Source: Actinomycetota bacterium (GTDB lineage: Bacteria; Actinomycetota; Thermoleophilia; Gaiellales; Gaiellaceae). From it: a stretch of 63,633 nucleotides of DNA. The stretch covers positions 197,713-261,345 of the forward strand of contig PMOB01000010.1 in the NCBI GenBank assembly GCA_003161615.1. Reading direction: 5' to 3'. Below, in pieces: positions 48,935 to 59,319 of the stretch; the stretch's first letter is position 1; the number at the start of each line of letters is the position of its first letter. The position numbers were made by a program, and so were the translations under genes. The notes beneath the pieces are model-generated. The model saw only the letters and a list, made by a program, of their open reading frames with translations. It did no database searches and was not told the origin of the DNA.

Positions 48935-49657
48935 ATGCGCGCGTTCTTCGCCAGCACTCTGCTCGTCGCGGTTCTCTTCGCTGCCGGTTGCGGTGGCGGC
49001 TCGGGCGGCGGCAGCACGACTGGCGGCGGCACTCCCTCGGGCGAGGCCGCGAAGTCGGCTACGCAGGTCCTGGCCGACGGGGTAAAGGCCGCGAACGCTG
49101 CGAGCTCCGTGCACATGTCCGGCCAGCTGAGCCAGGCCGGCAAGCAGATCGGAATCGATCTCTCGATCGCGAAGGGCAAAGGCGCGACTGGGTCGCTGAC
49201 GATCGGTGGCGCCAAGGTCGACATCGTCCTGGTCGGCGGCTTCGGCTACCTGCGCGGCGGCTCCACCTTCTGGAAGCAGTTCGGCGGAGCAAACGGCAGC
49301 GCGATCGCCCAGCTACTCACCAACAAGTGGCTCAAGTTCCCGGAGAACAACGCGCAGTTCGGATCGCTCACCAGCGTGGCGAACGCCAGCGCGCTCTTCC
49401 ACTCGCTGCAGTCCAGTCACGGGAAGATCGCGAACCAGGGCGCGACCACGTACAAAGGCCAGAGCGTCATCGCTCTCGTCGACACGACGAGGGGCGGCAC
49501 GTTGTACATCGCGGCGTCCGGAACTCCGTACCCGGTGGCGATCGTCAAGACGAAATCCGGAAACGCGGGGGCGATCACGTTCGACCGCTGGGGCCAGTCG
49601 GTCACATTGGCCGCTCCCAAGGGAGCGATCGACTTCTCGCACCTCGGCTCCGGCTAG
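48935..49657 (+). CDS. LppX/LprAFG-like lipoprotein
   Basis: A 240-residue exported lipoprotein. Lipobox LFAAGC (Cys19), then a Gly/Ser/Thr linker. The domain is a half-barrel with AANAASSVHMSGQLSQAGKQIGIDLSIAKGKG and later TTYKGQSVIALVDTTRGGTLYIAASGTPYPVAIVK, as in mycobacterial lipid-carrying LprG/LppX. The role would be envelope lipid handling. It stands alone between the permease and the decayed GNAT gene. Confidence 0.85.
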   Translation: MRAFFASTLLVAVLFAAGCGGGSGGGSTTGGGTPSGEAAKSATQVLADGVKAANAASSVHMSGQLSQAGKQIGIDLSIAKGKGATGSLTIGGAKVDIVLVGGFGYLRGGSTFWKQFGGANGSAIAQLLTNKWLKFPENNAQFGSLTSVANASALFHSLQSSHGKIANQGATTYKGQSVIALVDTTRGGTLYIAASGTPYPVAIVKTKSGNAGAITFDRWGQSVTLAAPKGAIDFSHLGSG

Positions 49658-50023
49658 AGCCGCTTGCCCATCGAGACCGCGTTCTCCTCATACCCGAGCG
49701 AGCGGTAGAGGTTCCGCGCGACCTCGTTGCGACCGAAGACGTTGAGCGCGATCCGGTCGATTCCGAGGCGGCGCGCCTCCTCCTCCACGAGCCGCATGGC
49801 GGCATTGCCGTAACCCTTGCCGCGCTGGTTTTCGTCGATGCCGACCCTCCGGCGACTGCTTCCCGCTCAGGAAGAGTCCCTCCATCTGCTTCGCCGACGT
49901 CGCGGCCGCCTTCGCCGGGTCGACGCCCGCGTCCCTGGCCATGTCGTTCGCGTAGCCGTCGCGGATCTGCGGGAACCAGTCCGCGAACTCCTCGTCGGTC
50001 ATCGAACGGGCTTGGATGCTCAC
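49654..50023 (-). pseudogene. Decayed GNAT acetyltransferase
   Basis: Two parts of one gene in different frames. From the ATG at 50023 the reading gives IQARSMTDEEFADWFPQIRD through MEGLFLSGKQSPEG, then becomes Arg-rich. In another frame VGIDENQRGKGYGNAAMRLV (the acetyl-CoA P-loop) through VARNLYRSLGYEENAVSMG runs to the stop at 49654. The middle strands expected between the two parts (about 30-40 residues) are missing. So it has an internal deletion that also broke the frame. The intact family acetylates small molecules or proteins. Confidence 0.8.
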
Positions 50024-50057
50024 ATCGCGACCCTAATCCACGCGTAGGCTCGCGCAA

Positions 50058-51005
50058 GTGGAGCTCGACGCTGAGCAACTGCTCGCGAAATTCGGGCGGA
50101 ATCCGTTCTCCGGTTTCGTTCGCTACGAGGCTCCCTGGCGCTGGTTCGAGCTGGACGGTGGGGCAGCGCCGTATCTCGAGCACCGGCGCGTGGCGCTCTT
50201 CTGGGCGGATCCACTCGCCGCAGACGCCGATGCGTTCCTCGAGGCGCTCACGCGTGAACTGCGCGCCGCGCACCGCCGGATCTGCCTCCTCCTGATCGGC
50301 GAGGAGCTCGCGCGGCTTGCCCGCGCGCGCGGCTATGTCGTCCTGAAGATCGGCGAGCAGCCGTATTTCGACTTCGCGACGTGGCGGCTGCCGCGCGGCG
50401 ATCCCGGCAAGCACCTCCGCTGGTGCCTCAATGTCGCGCGGCGCGCCGGCGTCGAGGTGCGGGAGTACGCGCCCGCGGACGAGGCTGCGGTGCGCGAGGC
50501 GCTGGCGGCGTGGCAGGACGGGCTGGGGCGCGCGCCGGCGGAGTCGTTCCTCCGCACCTCGCCGCTCGCGCTCGTCGAGGAGAAGCGGCTCTTCCTCGGC
50601 TGGCGGGACGGGAAGGTCGACGCGCTCGTCGCCTGCTCGCCCGTGCCGGCTGCAGGCGGCTGGCTGCTCGAAGATCTGATCCGGCGGCCGGACGCCGTCC
50701 CGGGCGCGACGGAGGCGGCGGTCGTCCACGCGCTCCAGAGCCTCGCGGCGGACGGCGCGGCGTGCGCGTGGCTGGACGTTGCGCCGCTCCGTGGCTTCGA
50801 ATCCCAGATCGACGGGCGGGCGCGGTTCCTCTTCCGCACACTCGGGCCGGTCGTGTCGTGGTTCGACGCGCGCTACCACTTCCGCGCGCTGACGACGTAT
50901 CTGGGGAAGTTCCAGCCGACGAGCTGGGAACCGCGCTACGTCGCGCTCAAGCCGGTCGTTCCAACGCCTTTGCTCCTCCGCGCAGTGCGTACCCTGCTGC
51001 AGTGA
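50058..51005 (+). CDS. DUF2156 / lysyltransferase-like GNAT protein
   Basis: A 315-residue soluble protein resembling the catalytic domain of phosphatidylglycerol lysyltransferases (MprF), which contains two GNAT folds. Pieces: LLAKFGRNPFSGFVRYEAPWRWFEL, YVVLKIGEQPYFDF, LRWCLNVARRAGVEVREY and the C-terminal YLGKFQPTSWEPRYVAL. The membrane flippase half of MprF is absent. GTG start at 50058. It may modify lipids or peptides. Coupled to a membrane-anchored phosphodiester glycosidase. Confidence 0.82.
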   Translation: MELDAEQLLAKFGRNPFSGFVRYEAPWRWFELDGGAAPYLEHRRVALFWADPLAADADAFLEALTRELRAAHRRICLLLIGEELARLARARGYVVLKIGEQPYFDFATWRLPRGDPGKHLRWCLNVARRAGVEVREYAPADEAAVREALAAWQDGLGRAPAESFLRTSPLALVEEKRLFLGWRDGKVDALVACSPVPAAGGWLLEDLIRRPDAVPGATEAAVVHALQSLAADGAACAWLDVAPLRGFESQIDGRARFLFRTLGPVVSWFDARYHFRALTTYLGKFQPTSWEPRYVALKPVVPTPLLLRAVRTLLQ

Positions 51006-51967
51006 CCGGAGCGGCGACATGTAGACGGCGGCGCCGCTGGCTCGTCGCCACGCTTGTCGTGCTCCCGCTTGCAGCGCTGCTGTTCGCCTCGGCTGCGCAG
51101 GGGCGCCAGGCGTCCGAGAAGCCGTGGCCGCCCAACATCAAGCCGGTTTTCGCCCACCCCCTGCCGGGCGAGGGCGTCTGGAGGCGGTCGGGACCGCCGG
51201 TCGACGGAGGACCGCCGGTTCTCCTCACGGTCTTCCGGACGGACCCCGCCTACCCGCGCGTCCTCGCCTACGTCGCCTGGTTCGACCACACGCGCACCGC
51301 CGTCGGGTTCTACCCGGGCCGCTACGAGCCGCCGCACGCGGCTGTGCGCGGACCGATGATGGTCCCGTACGGGCAGCGGTGGCGGCTGCTGGCCACCTTC
51401 AACGCCGGCTTCACGTACGCCTACGGGGGGAACGGCTCAGCCGTCAACGGCCGGGTGAACGAGCCGCTCAAAGACGGCAATGCCACGCTCGTCGGCTACA
51501 AGACCGGCGCGATCGCGATCCTGAATTGGAGAGGCGGGCCGAACGCCGGGAAGAACGTCGCCTGGGCCCGCCAGAGCCTGCCGCCGATCGTCTGGAACGG
51601 AAAGCTCAACCCCGCGCTCGACAACAGCCTTAGATGGGGCCAGGCGTTCGGCCACTCGATCCGCGTCTGGCGAACGGGCGTCGGCATCGACCGGCGCGGG
51701 AACCTCATCTTCGTCGCCGCGGACGCCCAGACCGTGGTCACGCTGGCCAAGATCCTCCAACGCGCCGGAGCCGTCCGGGCGATGCAGTTCGACATCAACG
51801 GCTTCTGGCACACGCTGATCACGTACACCCACAAAGGCGGCCTCCACCCGACGCTGGTGGAGCCCCAGGCGAATCAATCCGCCAGCCGCTACCTCGTCCC
51901 CGACGACCGGGACTTCTTCGCCGTCTACCGGCGTGTCCCCGGCCCCCTCACCGTTCCGTTCAAGTAG
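51002..51967 (+). CDS. Phosphodiester glycosidase (NAGPA-domain) membrane protein
   Basis: A 321-residue protein with a basic N-terminus (CRRRRRWL) and one hydrophobic signal/anchor helix (VATLVVLPLAALLFASA). The external domain resembles NAGPA/YihM glycosidases: LLATFNAGFTYAYGGNGSAVNG, then VGIDRRGNLIFVAADAQT and AVRAMQFDINGFWHTLITY, the family FD-N-G region. It could cleave phosphodiester-linked sugars in wall polymers. GTG overlaps the DUF2156 stop. Confidence 0.85.
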   Translation: MTGAATCRRRRRWLVATLVVLPLAALLFASAAQGRQASEKPWPPNIKPVFAHPLPGEGVWRRSGPPVDGGPPVLLTVFRTDPAYPRVLAYVAWFDHTRTAVGFYPGRYEPPHAAVRGPMMVPYGQRWRLLATFNAGFTYAYGGNGSAVNGRVNEPLKDGNATLVGYKTGAIAILNWRGGPNAGKNVAWARQSLPPIVWNGKLNPALDNSLRWGQAFGHSIRVWRTGVGIDRRGNLIFVAADAQTVVTLAKILQRAGAVRAMQFDINGFWHTLITYTHKGGLHPTLVEPQANQSASRYLVPDDRDFFAVYRRVPGPLTVPFK

Positions 51968-52481
51968 CGAGCAGGCGGGCGGCCAGCGCGGCGAGGTCGA
52001 CCGGGTTGCTCGTGTCGATCCGGATCGTCTCGCCCGGGAGGTCGAGCGGATCGTGGCGACCGGATGAGACCGCGTCCTCCAGCGCCGAGATCCGCTCCGC
52101 GTCGACGTGGCCGGGATGGCGTTCGCGGCTCGTGTACCGCTCGAGGAGCAGCTCGAGCGGTGCGCTGCAGTGGATCTGGACGAAGCGCGCCGGCAGCGCG
52201 GCGAGCCTCGTCTCGAGCTCGCTGCCGCGGACGAAGTTCCCCTCGAGCACGACACTCGCACCGGCGGCGATGGACTCCTCGACGAGTGCGGCGAGGACGG
52301 AGTACGTCCCCTCGCCGAGCCGCCGCGACCACTCGAGATCGCCGCTGCCGAGCGCATCGAAGAGCGCCTCCTTGACCGTGTCCTTCGCGAGCAGCGGCAA
52401 CCGGAGCCGAGCCGCGATTTCCCGCGCGACGGTCGTCTTTCCCGCTGCCGGCGGCCCCTGCACGACGATCAGGAGCGGCAT
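51960..52481 (-). CDS. AAA/zeta-toxin-like nucleotide kinase
   Basis: A 173-residue P-loop protein. Walker A GPPAAGKTTVAREIA, LLAKDTVKEALFDALGSG as lid/base region, then ASVVLEGNFVRGSELETRLAAL and FVQIHCSAPLELLLERY. Similar to zeta-toxin-type or shikimate-kinase-like kinases; no epsilon-type antitoxin is adjacent, so a toxin role is doubtful. It starts three bases after the aconitase stop on the same strand. Confidence 0.85.
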   Translation of the reverse strand: MPLLIVVQGPPAAGKTTVAREIAARLRLPLLAKDTVKEALFDALGSGDLEWSRRLGEGTYSVLAALVEESIAAGASVVLEGNFVRGSELETRLAALPARFVQIHCSAPLELLLERYTSRERHPGHVDAERISALEDAVSSGRHDPLDLPGETIRIDTSNPVDLAALAARLLAT

Positions 52482-52484
52482 GAG

Positions 52485-55178
<2,694 letters not shown>

Positions 55179-55231
55179 GCCTCGATCTTAGGCATTGGTC
55201 CCTCGTTGGGCGCGAGACTTACTCTTCGGCC

Positions 55232-56164
55232 ATGAAGGGGATTCCACTCGTCGTGCTCGGCTGCGCCGCCGCGCTCGCCTATCCCGCGCTCGGGAGCAGC
55301 GGCAGCGGCCCTACGGGGCAGATCGCGTTCGGCATGAACCACTACTGCCTGCAGGGCCCGGCCGGGAACAAAACCCCGGCGGACTGCGGCAAAGGAGAGA
55401 TCGCGGTCGTCAACGCCAACGGCTCGAATCTCCGCGTCCTGACGCACGACCAGGTCACGGAGACCGATCCCGTCTGGTCGCCGAACGGAAGCGAGATCGC
55501 GTTCCTTCGCCCGACGCCGCACACGAGCAACCAGATCTGGGTGATGAACGCCGACGGCACGAACCAGCGCGCGCTGACGCGGTTCCGGAACGCGCCGCAG
55601 CTGTTCGGCGCCCAGAATGAGCCGGCGCTCTCGTGGTCGCCGGACGGGCAGTCGATCGTCTTCTCCGCCTTCCCCAGCAACAAGGGAGGAAGCGAGCAGC
55701 TGTTCATTCTCACCGTGCGCACGCGCGGCGTGACGCGGCTGACGCACCTGGCCCGCGGGGCGACGAATCCCGTCTGGTCGCCGGACGGCCGCTGGATCGC
55801 CTTCGCCTCGAGCGGCGCGCCGGGTCAGATCTTCCTCCTCTCGCCGCAGACGCACCGTGCGCACGGGCTCGCCACGAGCAAGGGTGCGCCGGTCGCGGGG
55901 CTCGGGATCGCCTGGTCGCCCGACAGCCGGTCGCTCGCGTTCAACGACGGAGGCACCCTCGTCTCGTTCAACGTGAAGACGAAGCGCTTCCAGACGATCA
56001 TGCGCGACGGCGACTCGCCGAGCTGGTCGCCGGACGGACAGTGGATCGTCTTCGACTACGGCGACTACGTGAAGGAGATCAGGGTCAACGGCACGGGCCT
56101 CCACCCGATCCTCCACGCGAACTCCCGGAAGGGCCATAACTTCGAGCCCGACTGGGGGTCATGA
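55232..56164 (+). CDS. TolB-like WD40/beta-propeller exported protein
   Basis: A 310-residue protein with an N-terminal signal (IPLVVLGCAAALAYPAL). Four to five PD40-type blades carry the WSPDG motif (PVWSPNGSEIAFL, LSWSPDGQSIVFS, PVWSPDGRWIAFA, IAWSPDSRSLAFN, PSWSPDGQWIVFD). Such domains mediate binding in the envelope. The ATG at 55232 is chosen over the in-frame start at 55148 that overlaps aconitase. Divergent from acnA. Confidence 0.9.
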   Translation: MKGIPLVVLGCAAALAYPALGSSGSGPTGQIAFGMNHYCLQGPAGNKTPADCGKGEIAVVNANGSNLRVLTHDQVTETDPVWSPNGSEIAFLRPTPHTSNQIWVMNADGTNQRALTRFRNAPQLFGAQNEPALSWSPDGQSIVFSAFPSNKGGSEQLFILTVRTRGVTRLTHLARGATNPVWSPDGRWIAFASSGAPGQIFLLSPQTHRAHGLATSKGAPVAGLGIAWSPDSRSLAFNDGGTLVSFNVKTKRFQTIMRDGDSPSWSPDGQWIVFDYGDYVKEIRVNGTGLHPILHANSRKGHNFEPDWGS

Positions 56165-56205
56165 TTCCCGCCGACTAAACGCGGACCGGCGCTACCTTTG
56201 CGCGG

Positions 56206-56568
56206 GTGAGGCCGGAGGAGATCCAGCCCGGCAGAGCCGGCATCGTCGAGCACGCCGTTCCCGAGGAGGCCGAGGAGCTTTGGACGGAGGACGGCCACGA
56301 GCACGTCGGCTGGTACTGCGTGCGCACCGATCCGTTCCCGTGCCCGGCACCCGACTGCAAGTTCGTCGCCGAGTTCATGACCGCCGCGCATCTCGTCCTC
56401 GTCTGGGAGGTGCGGGACGACCCGAACCTCCTCCGCCACGCGCAGCGCGCGAAGGAGGTGGGCCGGAACCCGCGCGTCGTCTCGTACGAGGTCGACTACG
56501 GCCCGAGCGCGTCGTACTACGCGTGGGAGGCAGCCGGGCGGCCGGTGCACGGCGTCCGCGGCAAATAA
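56206..56568 (+). CDS. Unknown protein with Cys/His cluster
   Basis: A 120-residue cytoplasmic protein that I do not recognise. GTG start at 56206. The central region has WYCVRTDPFPCPAPDCKFVAEF followed by TAAHLVLVWEV and LLRHAQRAKEV, so three Cys and two His could bind a zinc ion in a finger-like arrangement. The end ASYYAWEAAGRP is aromatic. Four bases separate it from the ligase, so they may be one operon. Confidence 0.6.
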   Translation: MRPEEIQPGRAGIVEHAVPEEAEELWTEDGHEHVGWYCVRTDPFPCPAPDCKFVAEFMTAAHLVLVWEVRDDPNLLRHAQRAKEVGRNPRVVSYEVDYGPSASYYAWEAAGRPVHGVRGK

Positions 56569-56572
56569 CGCC

Positions 56573-57478
56573 GTGGATTTGAGCCGCTTCGGCGCGGCGC
56601 CGCCCTGGTCGCTTGGCGTCGAGGAGGAGCTGATGCTCGTCGACGCGGAGACGCTCCTGCCGGCGCGCGACGGCTGGTCACGCGTCTTCGGCGAGGCAAC
56701 GGAGCGGATCAAGCCGGAGCTGTTCGAGTCCTTCGTCGAGATCACGACGCCGGTCGTGGAGACGGCGGAGGAGGCGGAGGCGGAGCTGCGCGCGTTGCGG
56801 CTCGAGGTCGCGGAGCGGGCGGCGGAACACGGCTTCGCGGTGCTCGCGACCGGCTCGCATCCGACGGCGCGCGAGACGGTGCCGATCGTCGGAGTGGAGC
56901 GCTACGAGCGGCTCAAGGCCGAGCTCGGCCCTCGGCTTCTGCGGCAGACCGTCTGCGGCCTGCATGTGCACGTCTCCGTGCCGGATCCGGCGACCTGTCT
57001 GCGGGCGTTCGAAGGAGTCGTCCCGCAGCTCCCCGGTCTTCTCGCCGCTTCCGCGAACTCGCCGTACTGGGACGGCGAGCCGAGCGGCTGGCGCTCGATC
57101 CGCTCCCAGATCCTCCTCGAGATGCCGACGGGCGGGACGCCGCCGGTGGTGCGCGACTGGGAGGACTGGCAGGCGGCGACGCGCGCCGACAGCACACGCC
57201 GCCACTGGGACGCCTGGCCGCGCCCGGAGTACGGGACGCTCGAGGTTCGCGTCATCGACCAGCCGACGTCGCTGCGGCGCACTGCGGAGATCGCGGCCGA
57301 GGTGCAGCAGCTCGTGCGCGACGCGGCTGAGTGGAGCGGCGAGCCGGTGGACCGGGAGGAGTACGCGCGTGAACGCGAGCGGGCAGCACGCGAAGGCGGC
57401 GGGCCGGAGGCGGAATGGCAGCTCGAAGTCGGGCCTGAGCGCGCCGTCGCAGAGCTCGCTGAGAGGACGTTACGCTGA
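56573..57478 (+). CDS. Carboxylate-amine ligase (GCS2/YbdK family)
   Basis: A 301-residue ATP-dependent ligase related to plant-type glutamate-cysteine ligase. Start SLGVEEELMLVDAETLLP carries the Mg-binding Glu triplet, then VEITTPVVETAEEAEAELR, CGLHVHVSVPD and TLEVRVIDQPTSL. It is shorter than YbdK (about 370). The product could be gamma-glutamylcysteine or a related amide. Next to a SigR-like regulator this hints at thiol metabolism (inference). GTG start at 56573. Confidence 0.85.
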   Translation: MDLSRFGAAPPWSLGVEEELMLVDAETLLPARDGWSRVFGEATERIKPELFESFVEITTPVVETAEEAEAELRALRLEVAERAAEHGFAVLATGSHPTARETVPIVGVERYERLKAELGPRLLRQTVCGLHVHVSVPDPATCLRAFEGVVPQLPGLLAASANSPYWDGEPSGWRSIRSQILLEMPTGGTPPVVRDWEDWQAATRADSTRRHWDAWPRPEYGTLEVRVIDQPTSLRRTAEIAAEVQQLVRDAAEWSGEPVDREEYARERERAAREGGGPEAEWQLEVGPERAVAELAERTLR

Positions 57479-57482
57479 GGAC

Positions 57483-57701
57483 ATGGCTACACAGACCGAG
57501 ACGATCCAGGTCGGCGGCGTCCGCTGCGAGAAGTGCGTGATGCGCCTCGCCCACGCGCTCGAAGGGCACGAGGGGCTCGAGGCCGCGAACGCGAACCTCA
57601 TGGGCGTGGTGTCGCTCTCCTGGGACGACTCCACGACGAGCCGCGAGGCGATCGTCGATCGCCTCGCGAAGTCGGGCTTTCCAGAGCTGACCGCGGTCTA
57701 G
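57483..57701 (+). CDS. Heavy-metal-associated (HMA) domain protein
   Basis: A 72-residue CopZ-like chaperone. The metal site is GGVRCEKCVMRLAHAL, a CxxC in the standard place. The fold continues VVSLSWDDSTTSREAIVDRLAKSGF. It would carry Cu(I) or Zn(II), but no P-type ATPase or copper regulator is adjacent. ATG at 57483 lies four bases after the ligase stop. Confidence 0.9.
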   Translation: MATQTETIQVGGVRCEKCVMRLAHALEGHEGLEAANANLMGVVSLSWDDSTTSREAIVDRLAKSGFPELTAV

Positions 57702-58285
57702 CCGGCTAGGAAAGGCTTGAGCGCGGCGAGCGCTTGCGCCGCTGTGAGCACCTTCGGCAGGTTCGGGGAGGCCTCGATCGTGCCGGCGGCGATGTTCGTG
57801 AGCACGCTGAGGTGCCGGGACTCGCAGGCGCCGATCTCGGCGGCGACTCCCTTGAGTGCGTTGCTCTTGAACGCCGTCACCGCGCCCATGTAGGCACCGA
57901 CGAAGGCGGTCTCGAGGGCCTCGCCCAGCGTGCCGATGCTCTTGCGCGAGGCGAACGAGCCGTGCGGGTACTTGAACTTGAGCCCTGCGGGAGCGCCCGA
58001 CTTGAGCGCAGCCTTGAGAGCGGCGTAGTGAGCCCGTTCATTGGACATCGCCGCGGCGAGGTAGCCAAGCTCGTCGCCCTTCAGCTTCTTCGACTTGATC
58101 GACCGCGTGTAGAAGTCGATCGCCAGCAGCTCCGCGGTCGCAGCGAGCTTGAGGATGTCGGTGTCGGACGTGGCCGCACCGAAGGCGGTGTCCTCCGCGA
58201 GCGCGAGGACAGAGCCGCCGGCGACGAGCGCCACTCCGCCCTTGGCGCCGCGAGCGAGGAACTGTCCGCGGGTCGTTCCGCTCAT
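57698..58285 (-). CDS. Exported ferritin-like domain protein
   Basis: A 195-residue protein with a Tat-like or Sec N-terminus (SGTTRGQFLARGAKGGVALVAGGSVLALAEDTAFGA); only one Arg precedes QFL, so a true RR motif is lacking. The rest is a four-helix ferritin-like domain (DILKLAATAELLAIDFYTRSIKS, ELGYLAAAMSNERAHYAALKAAL, LGEALETAFVGAYMGAVTAF, EIGACESRHLSVLTNI) with Glu and ExxH ligands for iron. It overlaps the HMA stop by four bases. An AGGAGG site precedes the ATG. Confidence 0.88.
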   Translation of the reverse strand: MSGTTRGQFLARGAKGGVALVAGGSVLALAEDTAFGAATSDTDILKLAATAELLAIDFYTRSIKSKKLKGDELGYLAAAMSNERAHYAALKAALKSGAPAGLKFKYPHGSFASRKSIGTLGEALETAFVGAYMGAVTAFKSNALKGVAAEIGACESRHLSVLTNIAAGTIEASPNLPKVLTAAQALAALKPFLAG

Positions 58286-58379
58286 ATTCGAGTGCCTCCT
58301 GTATGTGGAGTTCCAAGCGCCCCCACGACGCTTCGCGCGGTATTCGCGCACCGGCCGGAACCGGTTCGCCCGCGCTTGA

Positions 58380-58405
58380 GGAATACGCGGCATCCCGCAG
58401 CCGTT
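58380..58405. promoter_or_regulatory. SigR/SigH-type promoter of the sigma-anti-sigma operon
   Basis: GGAAT (58380-58384), exactly 18 bases, then GTT (58403-58405), the known consensus of SigR/SigH-type ECF factors. Initiation would fall near 58412, almost at the ATG (58415), so the transcript is near leaderless. On the opposite strand the same sequence reads GGAAC-N18-ATT, a near match, so it may also drive the ferritin-like gene. This predicts autoregulation. Confidence 0.7.
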
Positions 58406-58414
58406 CCTGACCTT

Positions 58415-59026
58415 ATGAGTGCCACTGGTACGGTTGAGCGCGTGGACGCGGAGTCGCAAGACCCGCAGCGGCTGGCGGCCGAGGCGCGCGACCGTGTCAG
58501 GTTCGAGGAGGAGGCGCTCGCCCTCGCCGACCAGGTCTACCGCGTCGCCCGCCACATGGCGAACTCGCGCGAGGACGCCGAGGAGCTCGTGCAGGAGACG
58601 TATTCGCGCGCCTTCCGCAGCTGGCGCTCGTTCACGCCCGGCACGAACCTGCGCGCCTGGTTGCTTCGGATCCTCACGAACCTCAACATCGACCGCGGCC
58701 GGCGCCAGCAGCGGGCGCCCCAGATGCAGCCGCTCGAGGCGAACGACTACTACCTCTACGACCGGCTCGCCGACGACGGGGACGGCATCTCCGACGAGGA
58801 CCGCGTCGTGGAAAGGCTCTCGCAGGACGACATCGTCACGGCACTCTCGGAAGTGCCGCACGACTTCCGCGACGTCGTCGTGCTCGTCGACATCGGCGAC
58901 TTCAGCTACGCCGAAGCCGCCCAGATCCTCGACATCCCGGTCGGCACCGTCATGTCGAGGCTTCATCGTGGCCGTCGTATCTTGAAGGGAGCACTCGCAG
59001 AATCGGCTTTGGAGGAGGCGACATGA
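58415..59026 (+). CDS. SigR/SigH-like ECF sigma factor
   Basis: A 203-residue redox-type sigma factor. Region 2: LADQVYRVARHMANSREDAEELVQETYSRAFRSWRSF; region 4: LSEVPHDFRDVVVLVDIGDFSYAEAAQILDIPVGTVMSRLHRGRRIL. This sequence form (FTPGTNLRAWLLRILTNLNID) is that of the SigR/SigH/RpoE group controlling thiol stress. The adjacent RsrA-like gene overlaps by four bases. ATG at 58415 is just downstream of a matching promoter. Confidence 0.93.
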   Translation: MSATGTVERVDAESQDPQRLAAEARDRVRFEEEALALADQVYRVARHMANSREDAEELVQETYSRAFRSWRSFTPGTNLRAWLLRILTNLNIDRGRRQQRAPQMQPLEANDYYLYDRLADDGDGISDEDRVVERLSQDDIVTALSEVPHDFRDVVVLVDIGDFSYAEAAQILDIPVGTVMSRLHRGRRILKGALAESALEEAT

Positions 59027-59256
59027 GCATCGATCCCTGTGCGCACTGCGAGGAGATGATGCAGCCGTACCTCGACCACGTCCTCACGGACGCGGAGATG
59101 GCCGAGGCGGAGAGGCACCTCGCCGACTGCGAGCCATGCCGGCGGCGCTACCGGTTCGAGGAGAGCCTGCGCGTCTACGTCCGGAACGCGGCCGCCGAGC
59201 AGATGACTCCCCAGCTGCGGGAGAAGCTCTCCGCGCTGCGCATCCCGCTCGAATAG
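59023..59256 (+). CDS. Zinc-binding anti-sigma factor, RsrA-like
   Basis: A 77-residue ZAS protein. The zinc motif is HLADCEPCRRRY, that is H-x3-C-x2-C (His92-type spacing), with CAHCEEMMQPYLDHVL at the start giving further cysteines. In RsrA, disulfide formation among these releases the sigma factor. The partner at 58415 is the target. Overlap by ATGA gives equal synthesis. Confidence 0.92.
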   Translation: MSIDPCAHCEEMMQPYLDHVLTDAEMAEAERHLADCEPCRRRYRFEESLRVYVRNAAAEQMTPQLREKLSALRIPLE

Positions 59257-59319
59257 CACCACAGCCGCTCCGACGAAGCGCTCGGACTGCCAGCCGACCA
59301 CGGCCATAGGCTCTTAGCG

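Noticed and set aside
51960-52481. Zeta toxin of a toxin-antitoxin pair
   Set aside because: No antitoxin gene is adjacent; the upstream gene is aconitase, and the fold is shared with many harmless kinases.
59257-59319. A small gene between the RsrA-like gene and the R-M pair
   Set aside because: Only 63 bases are available; the minus-strand open frame across it is a shadow of the anti-sigma gene.
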